The translations under genes were made by a program, and so were the position numbers. The notes under the pieces are model-generated. The model ran no database searches, was not told where the DNA came from, and worked only from the letters and a program-made list of their open reading frames with translations. 57,870 bases of DNA from Myxococcales bacterium (GTDB taxonomy: Bacteria; Myxococcota; Myxococcia; Myxococcales; Myxococcaceae): contig JAUXRI010000158.1 of assembly GCA_030681895.1 (NCBI GenBank), positions 1 through 57,870 on the forward strand, written 5' to 3'. Shown piece after piece: positions 19,155 to 29,465 of the stretch. Numbering within the stretch: position 1 is the first letter of the stretch; every line of letters starts with the position of its first letter.

Positions 19155-20138
19155 ATGGACGACCGCATTCGCACCGCGCTCGCAGCTCACGGCGCGACGC
19201 TCACCTCGGTGAAGCCGCTCCACGGCGGGGCGTGCCAGGAGAACTTCAAGGTCGAGCTGACCGTCGACGGCAAGCCGCGGACGATGGCGCTGCGCAGCGA
19301 CGCGAAGAGCTCGCTGCCTGGCAGCATTCAGCGCAGGGCCGAGTTCTCCGTCATCGAGGCTGCGACGAAGGCCGGCGTGAAGACCCCTGCCGCACGGTGG
19401 CTCTCGCTCGACCTGCTCCGACAGGGCGCCGACGCGTACTTCCTCGACTGGGTGAGCGGCGAGGCGATTGGCCGACGCATCGTTCGCAACCCCGAGCTCG
19501 ACGGCGCCCGCGCGAAGTTGCCGACCGAGCTGGCGACGACCCTCGCGAGCCTGCACACCATCACGCCTGCGACGACCACGCTGCCGCTCAAGATCCCGCA
19601 AGCCTCGCCCGCCGAAGATGCGCTGCACGACCTCCTCGAGATGATGGACCGCATGCCCGGCGTGTACCCGGCCGTCGAGTTCGCGCTGCAGTGGTTGTCG
19701 GCCCGCATTCCCAAAGAGCGCGAAGTGGTGCTCGTGCATGGCGACTTCCGCACCGGCAACTTCATGGTGACGCCCGACGGGCTCTCGGCCGTGCTCGACT
19801 GGGAGTTCGCGCGCTGGGGCTCGCCGTACGAAGACCTCGGATGGATCTCTGTGCGGGACTGGCGCTTCAATCGGCTCGAGCTGCCCGTCGGTGGTTTCTC
19901 GAAGCGCGCTCCGTTCTACGCGGCGTACGCGCAGGCGAGCGGGCGCGCCGTCGATGAGAGCGCCGTGCTGTGGTGGGAGATCGTCGGCAACCTGCGCTGG
20001 GCGCTCGGCAGCGTGAACCAGGGCGAGCGTTACCTCTCGGGCGAACAGACCGATCTCGAGCTCATCGCCATCGCGCGTCGCAACGTCGAGATGGAGTTCG
20101 AGGCCCTGCGCCTCATTCGAAGAGGGAGGCTCGACTGA
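19155..20138 (+). CDS. APH-fold phosphotransferase, LvaA/ACAD10-11 kinase type
   Basis: This encodes 327 residues with the aminoglycoside-phosphotransferase/choline-kinase fold. The catalytic loop is VLVHGDFRTGNFMV (HGDxxxxN) and the metal-binding loop is VLDWEFARWGSPYEDLGW. The small protein and acyl-CoA dehydrogenase genes that follow point away from antibiotic resistance. They point to the kinase of the levulinate pathway (LvaA), which phosphorylates the 4-hydroxyl of 4-hydroxyvaleryl-CoA, and to mammalian ACAD10/11. It ends one base before the next gene. The chain length of the substrate cannot be read from sequence. Confidence 0.85.
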   Translation: MDDRIRTALAAHGATLTSVKPLHGGACQENFKVELTVDGKPRTMALRSDAKSSLPGSIQRRAEFSVIEAATKAGVKTPAARWLSLDLLRQGADAYFLDWVSGEAIGRRIVRNPELDGARAKLPTELATTLASLHTITPATTTLPLKIPQASPAEDALHDLLEMMDRMPGVYPAVEFALQWLSARIPKEREVVLVHGDFRTGNFMVTPDGLSAVLDWEFARWGSPYEDLGWISVRDWRFNRLELPVGGFSKRAPFYAAYAQASGRAVDESAVLWWEIVGNLRWALGSVNQGERYLSGEQTDLELIAIARRNVEMEFEALRLIRRGRLD

Positions 20139-20139
20139 C

Positions 20140-20556
20140 ATGCAGCATCGACCCGATCACCCCACCCTGCTCGACGCCGTGGCGCAGTTTCTGCTCGGCG
20201 ACGTGAGCCCGAAGCTCGAGGCCGACAAGGCGCTCCAGTTCCGCGTGCTCATCGCCGCCAACCTCGCGAGCGTCGTCGCGAATGAGCAACGCACCGAGCC
20301 GGCCCGCTTTGCCGCTGAGGTCGCGCGCTTGAAAACGTTGCTGCCACACGAGGCCTCGGCGCTTCCGCTCGACTCGACCGATCGCCAGACGCGGCTCGAC
20401 GCACTCGAGACCCTCAACCGCGTGCTCGCCACGAAGCTGCGCGCAGGCACCCTGTCGACGGAGCAGCTCGCTCACACCCTCGAGGCGCTCTTCGCCACCG
20501 CGAAGGACACGCTCGAGGTCACCAACCCGCGGTTCGATACCGCTCACGAGGCCTGA
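20140..20556 (+). CDS. Small helical protein, LvaB/DUF6285-like
   Basis: This encodes 138 residues, all apparently helical (HPTLLDAVAQFLLGDVSPKL, FRVLIAANLASVVANEQ). From memory it resembles DUF6285, the family of LvaB, the small protein needed by the LvaA kinase in Pseudomonas levulinate breakdown. The placement between the kinase and the acyl-CoA dehydrogenase, with one-base gaps on both sides, is the same as in lvaABC. Its likely role is to complete or stabilise the kinase. It has no catalytic motif of its own. Confidence 0.7.
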   Translation: MQHRPDHPTLLDAVAQFLLGDVSPKLEADKALQFRVLIAANLASVVANEQRTEPARFAAEVARLKTLLPHEASALPLDSTDRQTRLDALETLNRVLATKLRAGTLSTEQLAHTLEALFATAKDTLEVTNPRFDTAHEA

Positions 20557-20557
20557 C

Positions 20558-21751
20558 ATGGACTTTCTGCTCAATGAAGTGCTCTCGGTGACGCGCCACC
20601 GCGTTCGCCAGTTCGTCGACGCGCACATCATCCCCGTCGAGGATCAGGTCTTCGCCGAAGACCGCGCCGGGAAACGCGACACGCTCAAGCAGCTCCAGGC
20701 GCGCGCGCGGGCCGATGGGCTCTGGGTGCCGCATCTGCCTCCGTCGATGGGCGGCCTGGGGCTCGGGCCGATGGGCATGTGCGCGCTGTTCCGTGAGATG
20801 GGCCGCAGCCCCATCGGCGCGAAGGTGTTCAACTGCGACGCGCCCGATCAGGGGAACATGGACCTGCTCCTGATGGCCGCGAGCAAGGCCCACCAGGAGC
20901 AGTACCTCGCGCCGCTCGTGCGTGCCGAAGTGACGAGCGCGTTCTGCATGACCGAGCCCGCGCCCGGCGCCGGGGCTGACCCGACCAACCTGCGCACGTC
21001 GGCGACGAAGGTCGACGGCGGCTGGGAGATCACCGGACGCAAGTGGTACTCGACCGGTGCTCGCAACGCGTCGTTCCTCGTGGTGATGGCGCGCACCAGC
21101 CCCGACCCGCGCACCGGAGCGTCGATGTTCCTCGTCGACCGGAACGCGAAGGGCGTTCAGTACGTTCGCGACATTCCGACGCTGGGCGATCAGGTGCTCG
21201 ACCACCACGAAGGTGAGGTGGCGTTCGAGGGCGTGCGCGTCGCTGACGACGCGGTGCTCGGCCAGATCGGCGACGGCTTCAAGCTCGCCCAGGTGCGCCT
21301 GGTGCCGGCGCGGCTGACCCACTGCATGCGCTGGTTGGGGCTCGCGGAACGCTCACTCGAGCTGTGCAAGAAGTACATCACCGAGCGGGTCAGCTTCGGC
21401 AAGGAGCTCGCGCGCCATCAGCTGATTCAAGACATGATCGCGCGCAACGTGAGCGGCATTCACGCCGGCAACCTGATGACGCTCCACGCCGCGTGGATGC
21501 TCGAGCAGGGCAAGCCGAAGGAGGCGAAGCCGTACTCATCGATGGCGAAGACCCACGTCGCGCGGCTGTTGTGCCAGGTGCTCGACGACGCGATCCAGAT
21601 GCACGGCGGGCTGGGCTACTCCGACGACGTGCCGTTCGGGCGCTGGTATCGATCGGCGCGCGCCGCACGCCTCGCCGATGGGCCCGATGAGGTGCACATC
21701 ATCACCGTGGCGCGGGACTGGTTGCTGGGTCGTCTCGACGTGCTGGTCTGA
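20558..21751 (+). CDS. Acyl-CoA dehydrogenase family protein (LvaC/ACAD11-like)
   Basis: This encodes 397 residues, full length for the family. FAD- and substrate-binding landmarks are present: FCMTEPAPGAGADPTN, ITGRKWYSTGA, and the C-terminal QMHGGLGYSDDVPFGRWYR and ADGPDEVH. In the lva pathway the equivalent enzyme removes phosphate from the 4-phosphoacyl-CoA and yields an enoyl/3-hydroxyacyl-CoA that can enter beta-oxidation. The same role is inferred here because the kinase and small protein lie directly upstream. An ordinary acyl-CoA dehydrogenase is the alternative. Confidence 0.88.
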   Translation: MDFLLNEVLSVTRHRVRQFVDAHIIPVEDQVFAEDRAGKRDTLKQLQARARADGLWVPHLPPSMGGLGLGPMGMCALFREMGRSPIGAKVFNCDAPDQGNMDLLLMAASKAHQEQYLAPLVRAEVTSAFCMTEPAPGAGADPTNLRTSATKVDGGWEITGRKWYSTGARNASFLVVMARTSPDPRTGASMFLVDRNAKGVQYVRDIPTLGDQVLDHHEGEVAFEGVRVADDAVLGQIGDGFKLAQVRLVPARLTHCMRWLGLAERSLELCKKYITERVSFGKELARHQLIQDMIARNVSGIHAGNLMTLHAAWMLEQGKPKEAKPYSSMAKTHVARLLCQVLDDAIQMHGGLGYSDDVPFGRWYRSARAARLADGPDEVHIITVARDWLLGRLDVLV

Positions 21752-21772
21752 GGTCGCGGTTCGGTGCGAGTC

Positions 21773-21796
21773 GCGTCGAGCGCCGATCCTCGACGC
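21773..21796. terminator. Hairpin between convergent genes, possible terminator
   Basis: An 8-bp perfect inverted repeat (GCGTCGAG / CTCGACGC) with an 8-base loop lies 21 bases after the dehydrogenase stop and 24 bases from the end of the convergent hydrolase gene. There is no T tract on either strand, so support is weak. Confidence 0.3.
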
Positions 21797-21820
21797 CCGA
21801 TCGCTGGAGCCGACGAACGA

Positions 21821-21904
21821 TCAACGTCGGCGACGGCTCAGCCCGAGCAGCATGACGAGCACGAGCGCGCCCAACTCGGACGTCGAGCCGCAGCCACAGC
21901 CGGG
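21821..21904 (-). other. MYXO-CTERM-type sorting signal
   Basis: The final codons of the hydrolase encode PGCGCGSTSEL, a hydrophobic helix and four arginines. This tripartite cysteine/hydrophobic/basic pattern is the hallmark of MYXO-CTERM proteins in Myxococcota. These are thought to be cut by a myxosortase and lipid-linked at the cysteine. Confidence 0.8.
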
Positions 21905-23137
21905 AGCAGGCGTCGCGGTGCACCGGCCCGATTCACACAGCTGACCTGAGCCACAGATCGCGCATGCTCCGCCGTTCATGCCGCACGTCTGCTCCGACGA
22001 CGGCACGCACAGCAGGCCGTTGCAGCAGCCAGTGCAGGTGAGCGGACTACAGGCGCCACTCACCGAGCCGCCGCCCTGCGCCGAACCTCCTGCGCTCGCC
22101 GTTCCGCCAGCGCTGGCCGTTCCACCTGCGGTCGACCCACCTGCGGCACTGCCACCGGCGACCGCCGAGCCACCGGCGGTCCCTCCCGCGCGCCCACCGG
22201 CTGCAGCACCACCCGCTGCGCTCCCACCGGCCGCAGCACCACCCGCGGCGCTGCCCCCAGCCGCAGCACCACCTGCGGAGGCACCTCCAGCGGCACCGCC
22301 ACCTGCGGAGCCGCCACCCATGCCACCGTCCGCGCTGCACATGCTGCCCAGCGACATGGTGACCTGGTCGATCGTTCCGTTCGCGGCGTCGGCGACCGCC
22401 ATCGACTCCACGCACCCGCCGTTGCCGAGCAGGAACTGGCCGAAGAAGGCGCGGGCGTAGCGTTTGTAGACGCCCGAGCGCGCCATGTTCCACGTCGCGA
22501 AGGAGCACCCCAGCGTGCAGAGCGAGTTCGACGGCTCCTGCGGGTCGCAGTGGTTCGCCATCGGCACGTTGAAACGGCCCTTGAGGCCCTGCTTCGAGGT
22601 GAACCACGGCACCGTGTTGTTCTGCGTGTTGCACATCTGAGGAGGCGCGAACTCGAAGAGCGTGGGGGCCATCACGTTCGCCACCTGCGCGGCGCCGAGC
22701 CCGTTGGAGTCGACCGGATCGAGCAGCACGACGGCGCGAGTCAGCGGGCGTTGCGCCGCCGCGAGGAACGCCGCGAGGGCGCCTGCGCTGTGACCGCCGA
22801 ACGCGAGGCGCTGTGCATCGCCGAGCCCCGCCGTCACCGTCGCGTCGACCGCAGCGAGCAGGACCAGGGCGTTGCGAGCGTGGTCACCACTCCCGGCCGG
22901 AAACTGGGGAGCGACCACCACCGCGCCGTCAGACTGGAGCGCCTGCGCGAGCCCGCGCACGTTGTCCTTCGAGTTCGAGAAGCCGTGACCCAACGCCACG
23001 AGAGGAAAAGGCCCGGCGCCCGCAGGCGTGTACCGGTCGACCTGGAACGTCGTGCCGTTGACCATCACCGAGAACGTGGTCTGCGCATGGGCGAGACCGG
23101 CGACGAGGACCAGCGCGAGCGCGAGACGAGCAATCAT
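21821..23137 (-). CDS. Secreted alpha/beta hydrolase with MYXO-CTERM tail
   Basis: This encodes 438 residues from the ATG at 23137. Residues 1-19 form a signal peptide ending AHAQ. The hydrolase domain (about 20-300) has the nucleophile elbow GGHSAGALAAF, an acid in VVLLDPVDSNG, and a possible His in VPMANHCDPQ. It resembles chlorophyllase, dienelactone or polyester hydrolases. An Ala/Gly/Ser linker (AAGGS units) follows, then a Cys-rich segment. The last about 27 residues are a GCGCG motif, a hydrophobic stretch (LGALVLVMLLGL) and RRRR, which is the MYXO-CTERM pattern processed for surface anchoring. Substrate unknown; an extracellular ester is likely. Confidence 0.85.
   Translation of the reverse strand: MIARLALALVLVAGLAHAQTTFSVMVNGTTFQVDRYTPAGAGPFPLVALGHGFSNSKDNVRGLAQALQSDGAVVVAPQFPAGSGDHARNALVLLAAVDATVTAGLGDAQRLAFGGHSAGALAAFLAAAQRPLTRAVVLLDPVDSNGLGAAQVANVMAPTLFEFAPPQMCNTQNNTVPWFTSKQGLKGRFNVPMANHCDPQEPSNSLCTLGCSFATWNMARSGVYKRYARAFFGQFLLGNGGCVESMAVADAANGTIDQVTMSLGSMCSADGGMGGGSAGGGAAGGASAGGAAAGGSAAGGAAAGGSAAGGAAAGGRAGGTAGGSAVAGGSAAGGSTAGGTASAGGTASAGGSAQGGGSVSGACSPLTCTGCCNGLLCVPSSEQTCGMNGGACAICGSGQLCESGRCTATPAPGCGCGSTSELGALVLVMLLGLSRRRR
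22080..22320 (-). repeat. Minisatellite encoding an Ala/Gly/Ser linker
   Basis: The hydrolase gene carries a run of 12-15 base in-frame units giving AAGGS, AAGGA, AAGGR and TAGG repeats over about 75 codons. Some units are nearly identical, so slippage or recombination could change linker length between strains. Confidence 0.75.
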
Positions 23138-23314
23138 GGGCGCGCTCTTCGCTCGATTTCCCGCCGCGGTGCAAGCCGTTCGAAGTCGACACAGTGGCCA
23201 CTGCACAAACTGGGGTGACATTCCGTCTCGCCGACCACAGCGGGTCCTCGACACGATGGCAGCGCGCTCACGCCCCCGTGCCGCCAACCCGGTGCAAGCA
23301 CGTGCGTGGCGTCG

Positions 23315-23330
23315 TGGCACCGGGGTTGCT
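23315..23330 (+). promoter_or_regulatory. Sigma-54 promoter match upstream of the T2SS operon
   Basis: TGGCAC at 23315-23320, five bases, then TTGCT at 23326-23330 matches the -24/-12 consensus (TGGCAC-N5-TTGCW), with GG and GC ten bases apart. The transcript would start near 23341, almost at the ATG of the first gspC at 23343. The mRNA would then be leaderless or nearly so, or the start codon would be further in. Two sigma-54 activators are encoded in this window. Confidence 0.55.
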
Positions 23331-23342
23331 CAGCAATCGGCC

Positions 23343-24161
23343 ATGCGACTGAGGACCTCGCTCACGCTCCACTTCGCGCCGTTCTTCATCCTCGCGGTGC
23401 TCGCGTTTCTCATCGTCACGCCGCTGATGACCGAGCTCGAGGTGGCGCTCTCGTCGCTCCCAGCACAGGAGCCACAGGCCCTCGCGCCACCACCTGCTGG
23501 AGCGACCCAACTCCCGGGGGCACGACTCGGAGCGCTCCTTGGGCTGCCGCTGAGACCTGAAACGCCGCTTGCTCCTCCAGCCGCGAGCCAGGCGCCGTTC
23601 CCTGCGCGCTTGCTCGGAACACTGTCGTCCTCGCTTCGTGAGCGCTCCGTCGCGACCCTGCTCATGACGTCAGGCCGGGCCCGCTCGGTCTGGGAGGGCG
23701 ACGTGGTGCTCGACGCCGAGGTGATCGCCATCGAACGCGACGCGGTCGTCTTGCGCCGCGGCGCTGCACTCCAAAGACTCACGATGAAGGAAGGCCCTCC
23801 AATTCCATACACACCAGCCGCCTGGGTCGTGCCGATGTCTGCGAAAGAATTCGTCGTCTCGCGCTCAGAGGTGATGAGCAAGCTGGGCGATCTCTATGGG
23901 CTCGCGCGTGGAGTGCAGGTCGTGCCGGCGTTTCGCGACGGCCTTCCCATCGGCTTCCGCTTCGCGCGCGTCAGCCCCGACTCGCCCGCCACCACCCTGG
24001 GCCTCGAGTCCGGAGACGTGATCCGCGCCGTCAACGGCCAGCCGCTCGACTCGATGCAGCGCCTGCTGTCGCTGGTCGCCACCCTGGAGCGCACCACCCA
24101 GGTCGACCTCGAGGTCGAACGCGCAGGCCAGGTGCAGACCCACCATTACCTCCTCAACTGA
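23343..24161 (+). CDS. gspC: GspC, first of two tandem copies
   Basis: This encodes 272 residues from the ATG at 23343. There is one membrane helix at about 10-30 (FAPFFILAVLAFLIVTPLM), a proline-rich periplasmic linker, a homology-region domain beginning LLGTLSSSLRERS, and a PDZ domain at about 190-270 (PAFRDGLPIGFRFARVSPDS, GLESGDVIRAVNGQPL). GspC links the inner-membrane platform to the GspD secretin. The downstream gene encodes a second GspC of the same design, so a specialised or alternative role is possible. The frame is open further upstream, but there it covers the promoter and the divergent gene. Confidence 0.8.
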   Translation: MRLRTSLTLHFAPFFILAVLAFLIVTPLMTELEVALSSLPAQEPQALAPPPAGATQLPGARLGALLGLPLRPETPLAPPAASQAPFPARLLGTLSSSLRERSVATLLMTSGRARSVWEGDVVLDAEVIAIERDAVVLRRGAALQRLTMKEGPPIPYTPAAWVVPMSAKEFVVSRSEVMSKLGDLYGLARGVQVVPAFRDGLPIGFRFARVSPDSPATTLGLESGDVIRAVNGQPLDSMQRLLSLVATLERTTQVDLEVERAGQVQTHHYLLN

Positions 24162-24181
24162 TCGCGACGTGCCGTTTGGTC

Positions 24182-25225
24182 ATGCCCACCTCCCTGTCGT
24201 TGACAAATTGGCAGAGACGGCGAGCTCAGACGCCAGATTCGCCAGCAATTTCAAGGCCCTTGGTGGCACTCGGCTTGCTCAGTGTCCCCCCTGCCGTGGA
24301 GTTCCTCTTCAAACGACACTTCTGGTTGGTCCACCTCGCGTTCCTGTTCGGGGTGGCGTTCTTCATCGGGAAGACGGCGAACGCCTTCATCGAGGCCGAG
24401 CTGTTGCCACTGCCCAGCGGAGAAGGCCGCCGCGTGCTCAAGCCGCAGGTGGTGGAGCCGATCGCGCAGCTGGTGCTCGATCGCATCGCCAAGCTCACGG
24501 GCCTGCCGGTGCCCAAGCCCGAGCCCGAGGTGAAGGAGCCGGTCGCGCCCGTCGTCGACATGGACTCGGCGCCCATTCACTCGTCGCTGCGGCTCAAGCT
24601 GCTCGGCACCCTGGTGGCCGGCAACCCGCAGTGGTCGGTGGCTTCGATTCAAGACGTGGTGACGCTCAAGACCAACACGTACATGGTTGGCGACACCATT
24701 CAGGGCGCCGAGGTGCTCGAGATCGAGCGCAAGCGCGTGATCATCAAACACAACAATCGCCGTGAATACATCGACGAGAACCCGGGCGATGGAACGATGG
24801 CGCCGCCTCCGCCGCCAGTGCAGACGATCGCGGCCGCGCCCGCCAAGTACAACGACCAGCCGCCGCCTGCCGTCGGCCTCGGCTCGACCATCAAGCAGAT
24901 GAGCGAGAACGAGTACGAGGTGCCGCGCGCGGAGATCGACAAGACGCTCTCGAACCTCAACGACGTCGCGATGCAGGCCCGCATCGTGCCCGCGTTCAAG
25001 GACGGCGTGGCGCAGGGCTTCAAGCTGTTCTCGATTCGGCCCGATTCGATCTACTCGAAGATCGGCGTCCAGAACGGCGACGTCATCAAACGCATCAATG
25101 GGTACGACCTCAACAGCCCCGAGAAGGCGCTCGAGGTGTACTCCAAGCTGAAAGAGGCGGGGCGCATCGACATCGAGGTCGAGCGCAACGGCGCCACGGT
25201 TCGCAAGACCTACAACGTTCGCTGA
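24182..25225 (+). CDS. gspC: GspC, second tandem copy
   Basis: This encodes 347 residues from the ATG at 24182; a TTG two codons upstream is possible. It has a membrane helix at about 45-62 (FWLVHLAFLFGVAFFIG), a homology-region domain (LKLLGTLVAGNPQWSVASI) and a PDZ domain (VPAFKDGVAQGFKLFSIRPDS, GVQNGDVIKRINGYDL). These correspond block for block to the first copy. It lies 20 bases downstream of that copy and just before gspD, the usual place of gspC, so this is probably the standard subunit. Confidence 0.9.
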   Translation: MPTSLSLTNWQRRRAQTPDSPAISRPLVALGLLSVPPAVEFLFKRHFWLVHLAFLFGVAFFIGKTANAFIEAELLPLPSGEGRRVLKPQVVEPIAQLVLDRIAKLTGLPVPKPEPEVKEPVAPVVDMDSAPIHSSLRLKLLGTLVAGNPQWSVASIQDVVTLKTNTYMVGDTIQGAEVLEIERKRVIIKHNNRREYIDENPGDGTMAPPPPPVQTIAAAPAKYNDQPPPAVGLGSTIKQMSENEYEVPRAEIDKTLSNLNDVAMQARIVPAFKDGVAQGFKLFSIRPDSIYSKIGVQNGDVIKRINGYDLNSPEKALEVYSKLKEAGRIDIEVERNGATVRKTYNVR

Positions 25226-25237
25226 AACGAATTGATC

Positions 25238-27670
25238 ATGAACACCCGTCTCCTCATCGTCGTCGTCTGCGCGCTCACGCCCCTGGTGGTGTTGGCCCAG
25301 ACGCCTCCTGCGCCTGCCGCTCCGAAACCCGCTGCTGCGGCGCCCGGGGTCGGCGGTGCGACCATCGCCCCGAAGAAGCCAAGCTGCGACGAGACCCGTC
25401 GCAAGGGGCGCTACAACATCTATTTCGACAAGGTCGAGATCGAGAAGCTGGTGCAGACGGTCTCGGACGTGACGTGCCGCACGTTCATCCTGCCCGAGAA
25501 CATTCGCGGCAAGATCAGCATCATCGGCCCCGAGAATGGCAAGGTCGAGGTCGACGCCGACCAGTTCTACGCGGCGTTCCTGTCGGCCCTCGATGCGAAC
25601 AGCCTCGCGGTCTACTCGAACGGCAAGTTCATGAAGATCGTGGACAAGCAGCGGGCCAAGCAGTTCCCCATTCAGACGATCATCGACCCGACAGAGCAGT
25701 ACACGACCAATGAGCAGATGATCACCCGCATGTTCAAGGTGAAGCACGTCGAGATCGAGCAGCTGCGCGGCGTGTTGCAGCAATTGGTCACACCGTCGGG
25801 CGACACCATTCCGTTCCAGCCCGACACCATCATCATCAACGATCTCGCCTCGAACATGCACCGCCTCGAGCGGCTCGTGGAGCAGCTCGACTCACGCTCG
25901 GCGTCGGACGAGATGCGGGTGATTCAGGTGCAGTTCGCCACCGCGCAGGAGATCGCCGACAAGATCACCAAGCTCTTCGAAGCGAAGGTGAACCGGCCCG
26001 GCCAGCGGCCCGGTGGCTTCGTGCCGCCGCCTCCTCCGGGAGCGACCGCGGGAACGCCCGGCACTCCGGCCGAGGGCGCCGGTGGCCCCGCGACGCTCAC
26101 CCAGCTCATCCCCGACGAGCGCACCAACAAGCTGATCGTCATCGCCAGCCCCGCCGCGATGGACCGCATCTCGGCGCTCATTCGCGAGATCGACATTCCC
26201 ATCTCGGGCGAAGGCCGCATCAACGTCTACTACCTCGAGAACGCGAACGCCGAAGACGTGGCGTCGACGCTGCAGACGCTGGCGCAGGGCACCGCGAACC
26301 GTCCCAAGACGCCGGCGCCGCCGCCCCCGCCTGGTGGGCGCTCCGCGACCGCCGCCGAGCTGTTCTCGGGTGAGGTGAAGGTGTCGGCCGACAAGTCGAC
26401 CAACGCGCTCGTCATCATCGCCAGTCAGAACGACTACCGCTCGCTGGTGCGGGTCATCGAGAAGCTCGACATTCAGCGCCGCCAGGTCTTCGTCGAGGCG
26501 GTGATCATGGAGGTCAACCTCGATCGCAACTCAGAGCTCGGCATCAACTTCCACGGTGGCGTGCCGCTGCCGTCGACCGACGTGACGCCGATCTTCTTCG
26601 GGACCAAGTACTCGCGACAGGGCCTGCCGCCCAGCTTGAACCTGGCCAACCTCATCTCGCTGTCGGGCTTCCTGGGCGGCATCTCGAGCACGCAGACCAT
26701 CAACATCGCCGGCCTCAACATTCCCAACTTCGGCATCGTCATCAACGCGCTGCAGACCTCGAGCGACGTGAACGTGCTGTCGACGCCCCACATCCTCACC
26801 ACGGACAACGAAGAGGCCGAGATCACCGTCGGCCAGAACGTGCCGTTCCAGTCGGGTTTCTCTGCGGGCGGGCTCGGAGGCCTCGGCGGTCTTGCCGGCC
26901 TCGCAGGCGGCGCGGCGGGTGGGCTCGGCGGGCTCGCGAGCGGTCTGGGTGGCCTGGGCGGTGTGATGGGCCAGATTCAACGTCAGAACGTCGACCTGAA
27001 GCTCTCGATCAAGCCGCAGATCAACGAGTCAGACTACGTGCGCCTCGTCATCAACGAGCAGATCGAAGAGATCGCCTCGTCTGACCCGGTGCTCGGCCCC
27101 ACCACGTCGAAGCGCAGCGCGAAGACGACCGTCGTCGCGAAGGATCAAGAGACCATCGTCATCGGCGGCATCATGCAGGACCGCCTCGTCGAGTCGGTCT
27201 CGAAGACGCCGCTGCTCGGCGACATTCCGCTGCTGGGCAACCTCTTCCGTCAGCAGACGCGCCGCAAGGTGAAGACGAACCTGCTGCTCTTCCTCACGCC
27301 GTACATCATTCGTGACGCGGGTGACTTCCGCCGCATCTTCGAGCGCAAGCTGAAGGAGCGGCAGCAGTTCGTCGAGCAGTTCTACGGCGCGAGCACCTCG
27401 TACGACGTGGCCATCGACTTCAACCGCAAGCCCGGCCCGGTCGCGCGCATGAGCCAATTGCTGAACAAGGAGCTCAACCGCATCGAGAACGGTGGCCTCG
27501 GCAACCCGGGCGACAAGGTGATTCAGCCCTCGGGCGCCGCGCCTGCGAAGACGCCTGCCGGCAGCACGCCCGACACCACGCCCGTCGTCGCGCCGGCGTC
27601 AGGCACTCCGCCGGTGCCGGTGAAAGAACCGAACCCCGAGCAGCTCAAGGTGCAGCCGGAGATCCAGTGA
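25238..27670 (+). CDS. gspD: GspD, type II secretion secretin
   Basis: This encodes 810 residues from the ATG at 25238: a signal peptide ending VLAQ, an Ala/Pro-rich stretch, N0-N3 periplasmic domains, then the secretin beta-barrel (VEAVIMEVNLDRNSELGINF, VLSTPHILTTDNEEAEITVGQNVPF, IPLLGNLFRQQTRRKVKTNLLLFLTPYII). It forms the outer-membrane pore for folded exoproteins. Unusual is a Gly/Leu/Ala insertion at about 543-577 (GGLGGLAGLAGG type) in the gate region, directly after the VGQNVPF motif. The Pro/Thr-rich C-terminus extends past the usual domain end. The ATG of gspE is two bases after the stop codon begins the junction. Confidence 0.96.
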   Translation: MNTRLLIVVVCALTPLVVLAQTPPAPAAPKPAAAAPGVGGATIAPKKPSCDETRRKGRYNIYFDKVEIEKLVQTVSDVTCRTFILPENIRGKISIIGPENGKVEVDADQFYAAFLSALDANSLAVYSNGKFMKIVDKQRAKQFPIQTIIDPTEQYTTNEQMITRMFKVKHVEIEQLRGVLQQLVTPSGDTIPFQPDTIIINDLASNMHRLERLVEQLDSRSASDEMRVIQVQFATAQEIADKITKLFEAKVNRPGQRPGGFVPPPPPGATAGTPGTPAEGAGGPATLTQLIPDERTNKLIVIASPAAMDRISALIREIDIPISGEGRINVYYLENANAEDVASTLQTLAQGTANRPKTPAPPPPPGGRSATAAELFSGEVKVSADKSTNALVIIASQNDYRSLVRVIEKLDIQRRQVFVEAVIMEVNLDRNSELGINFHGGVPLPSTDVTPIFFGTKYSRQGLPPSLNLANLISLSGFLGGISSTQTINIAGLNIPNFGIVINALQTSSDVNVLSTPHILTTDNEEAEITVGQNVPFQSGFSAGGLGGLGGLAGLAGGAAGGLGGLASGLGGLGGVMGQIQRQNVDLKLSIKPQINESDYVRLVINEQIEEIASSDPVLGPTTSKRSAKTTVVAKDQETIVIGGIMQDRLVESVSKTPLLGDIPLLGNLFRQQTRRKVKTNLLLFLTPYIIRDAGDFRRIFERKLKERQQFVEQFYGASTSYDVAIDFNRKPGPVARMSQLLNKELNRIENGGLGNPGDKVIQPSGAAPAKTPAGSTPDTTPVVAPASGTPPVPVKEPNPEQLKVQPEIQ
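26861..26970 (+). repeat. Gly/Leu/Ala low-complexity insert in gspD
   Basis: About 36 codons of GGLGG and GLAGG type lie inside the secretin domain. Similar inserts occur in gspI (32525-32660) and gspK (34090-34222) of the same operon. Confidence 0.7.
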
Positions 27671-27671
27671 C

Positions 27672-29459
<1,788 letters not shown>

Positions 29460-29465
29460 CGCGCC

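Noticed and set aside
22080..22320. Regular short repeats that might be taken for a CRISPR array
   Set aside because: Units are contiguous, lack spacers and encode an in-frame Ala/Gly linker.
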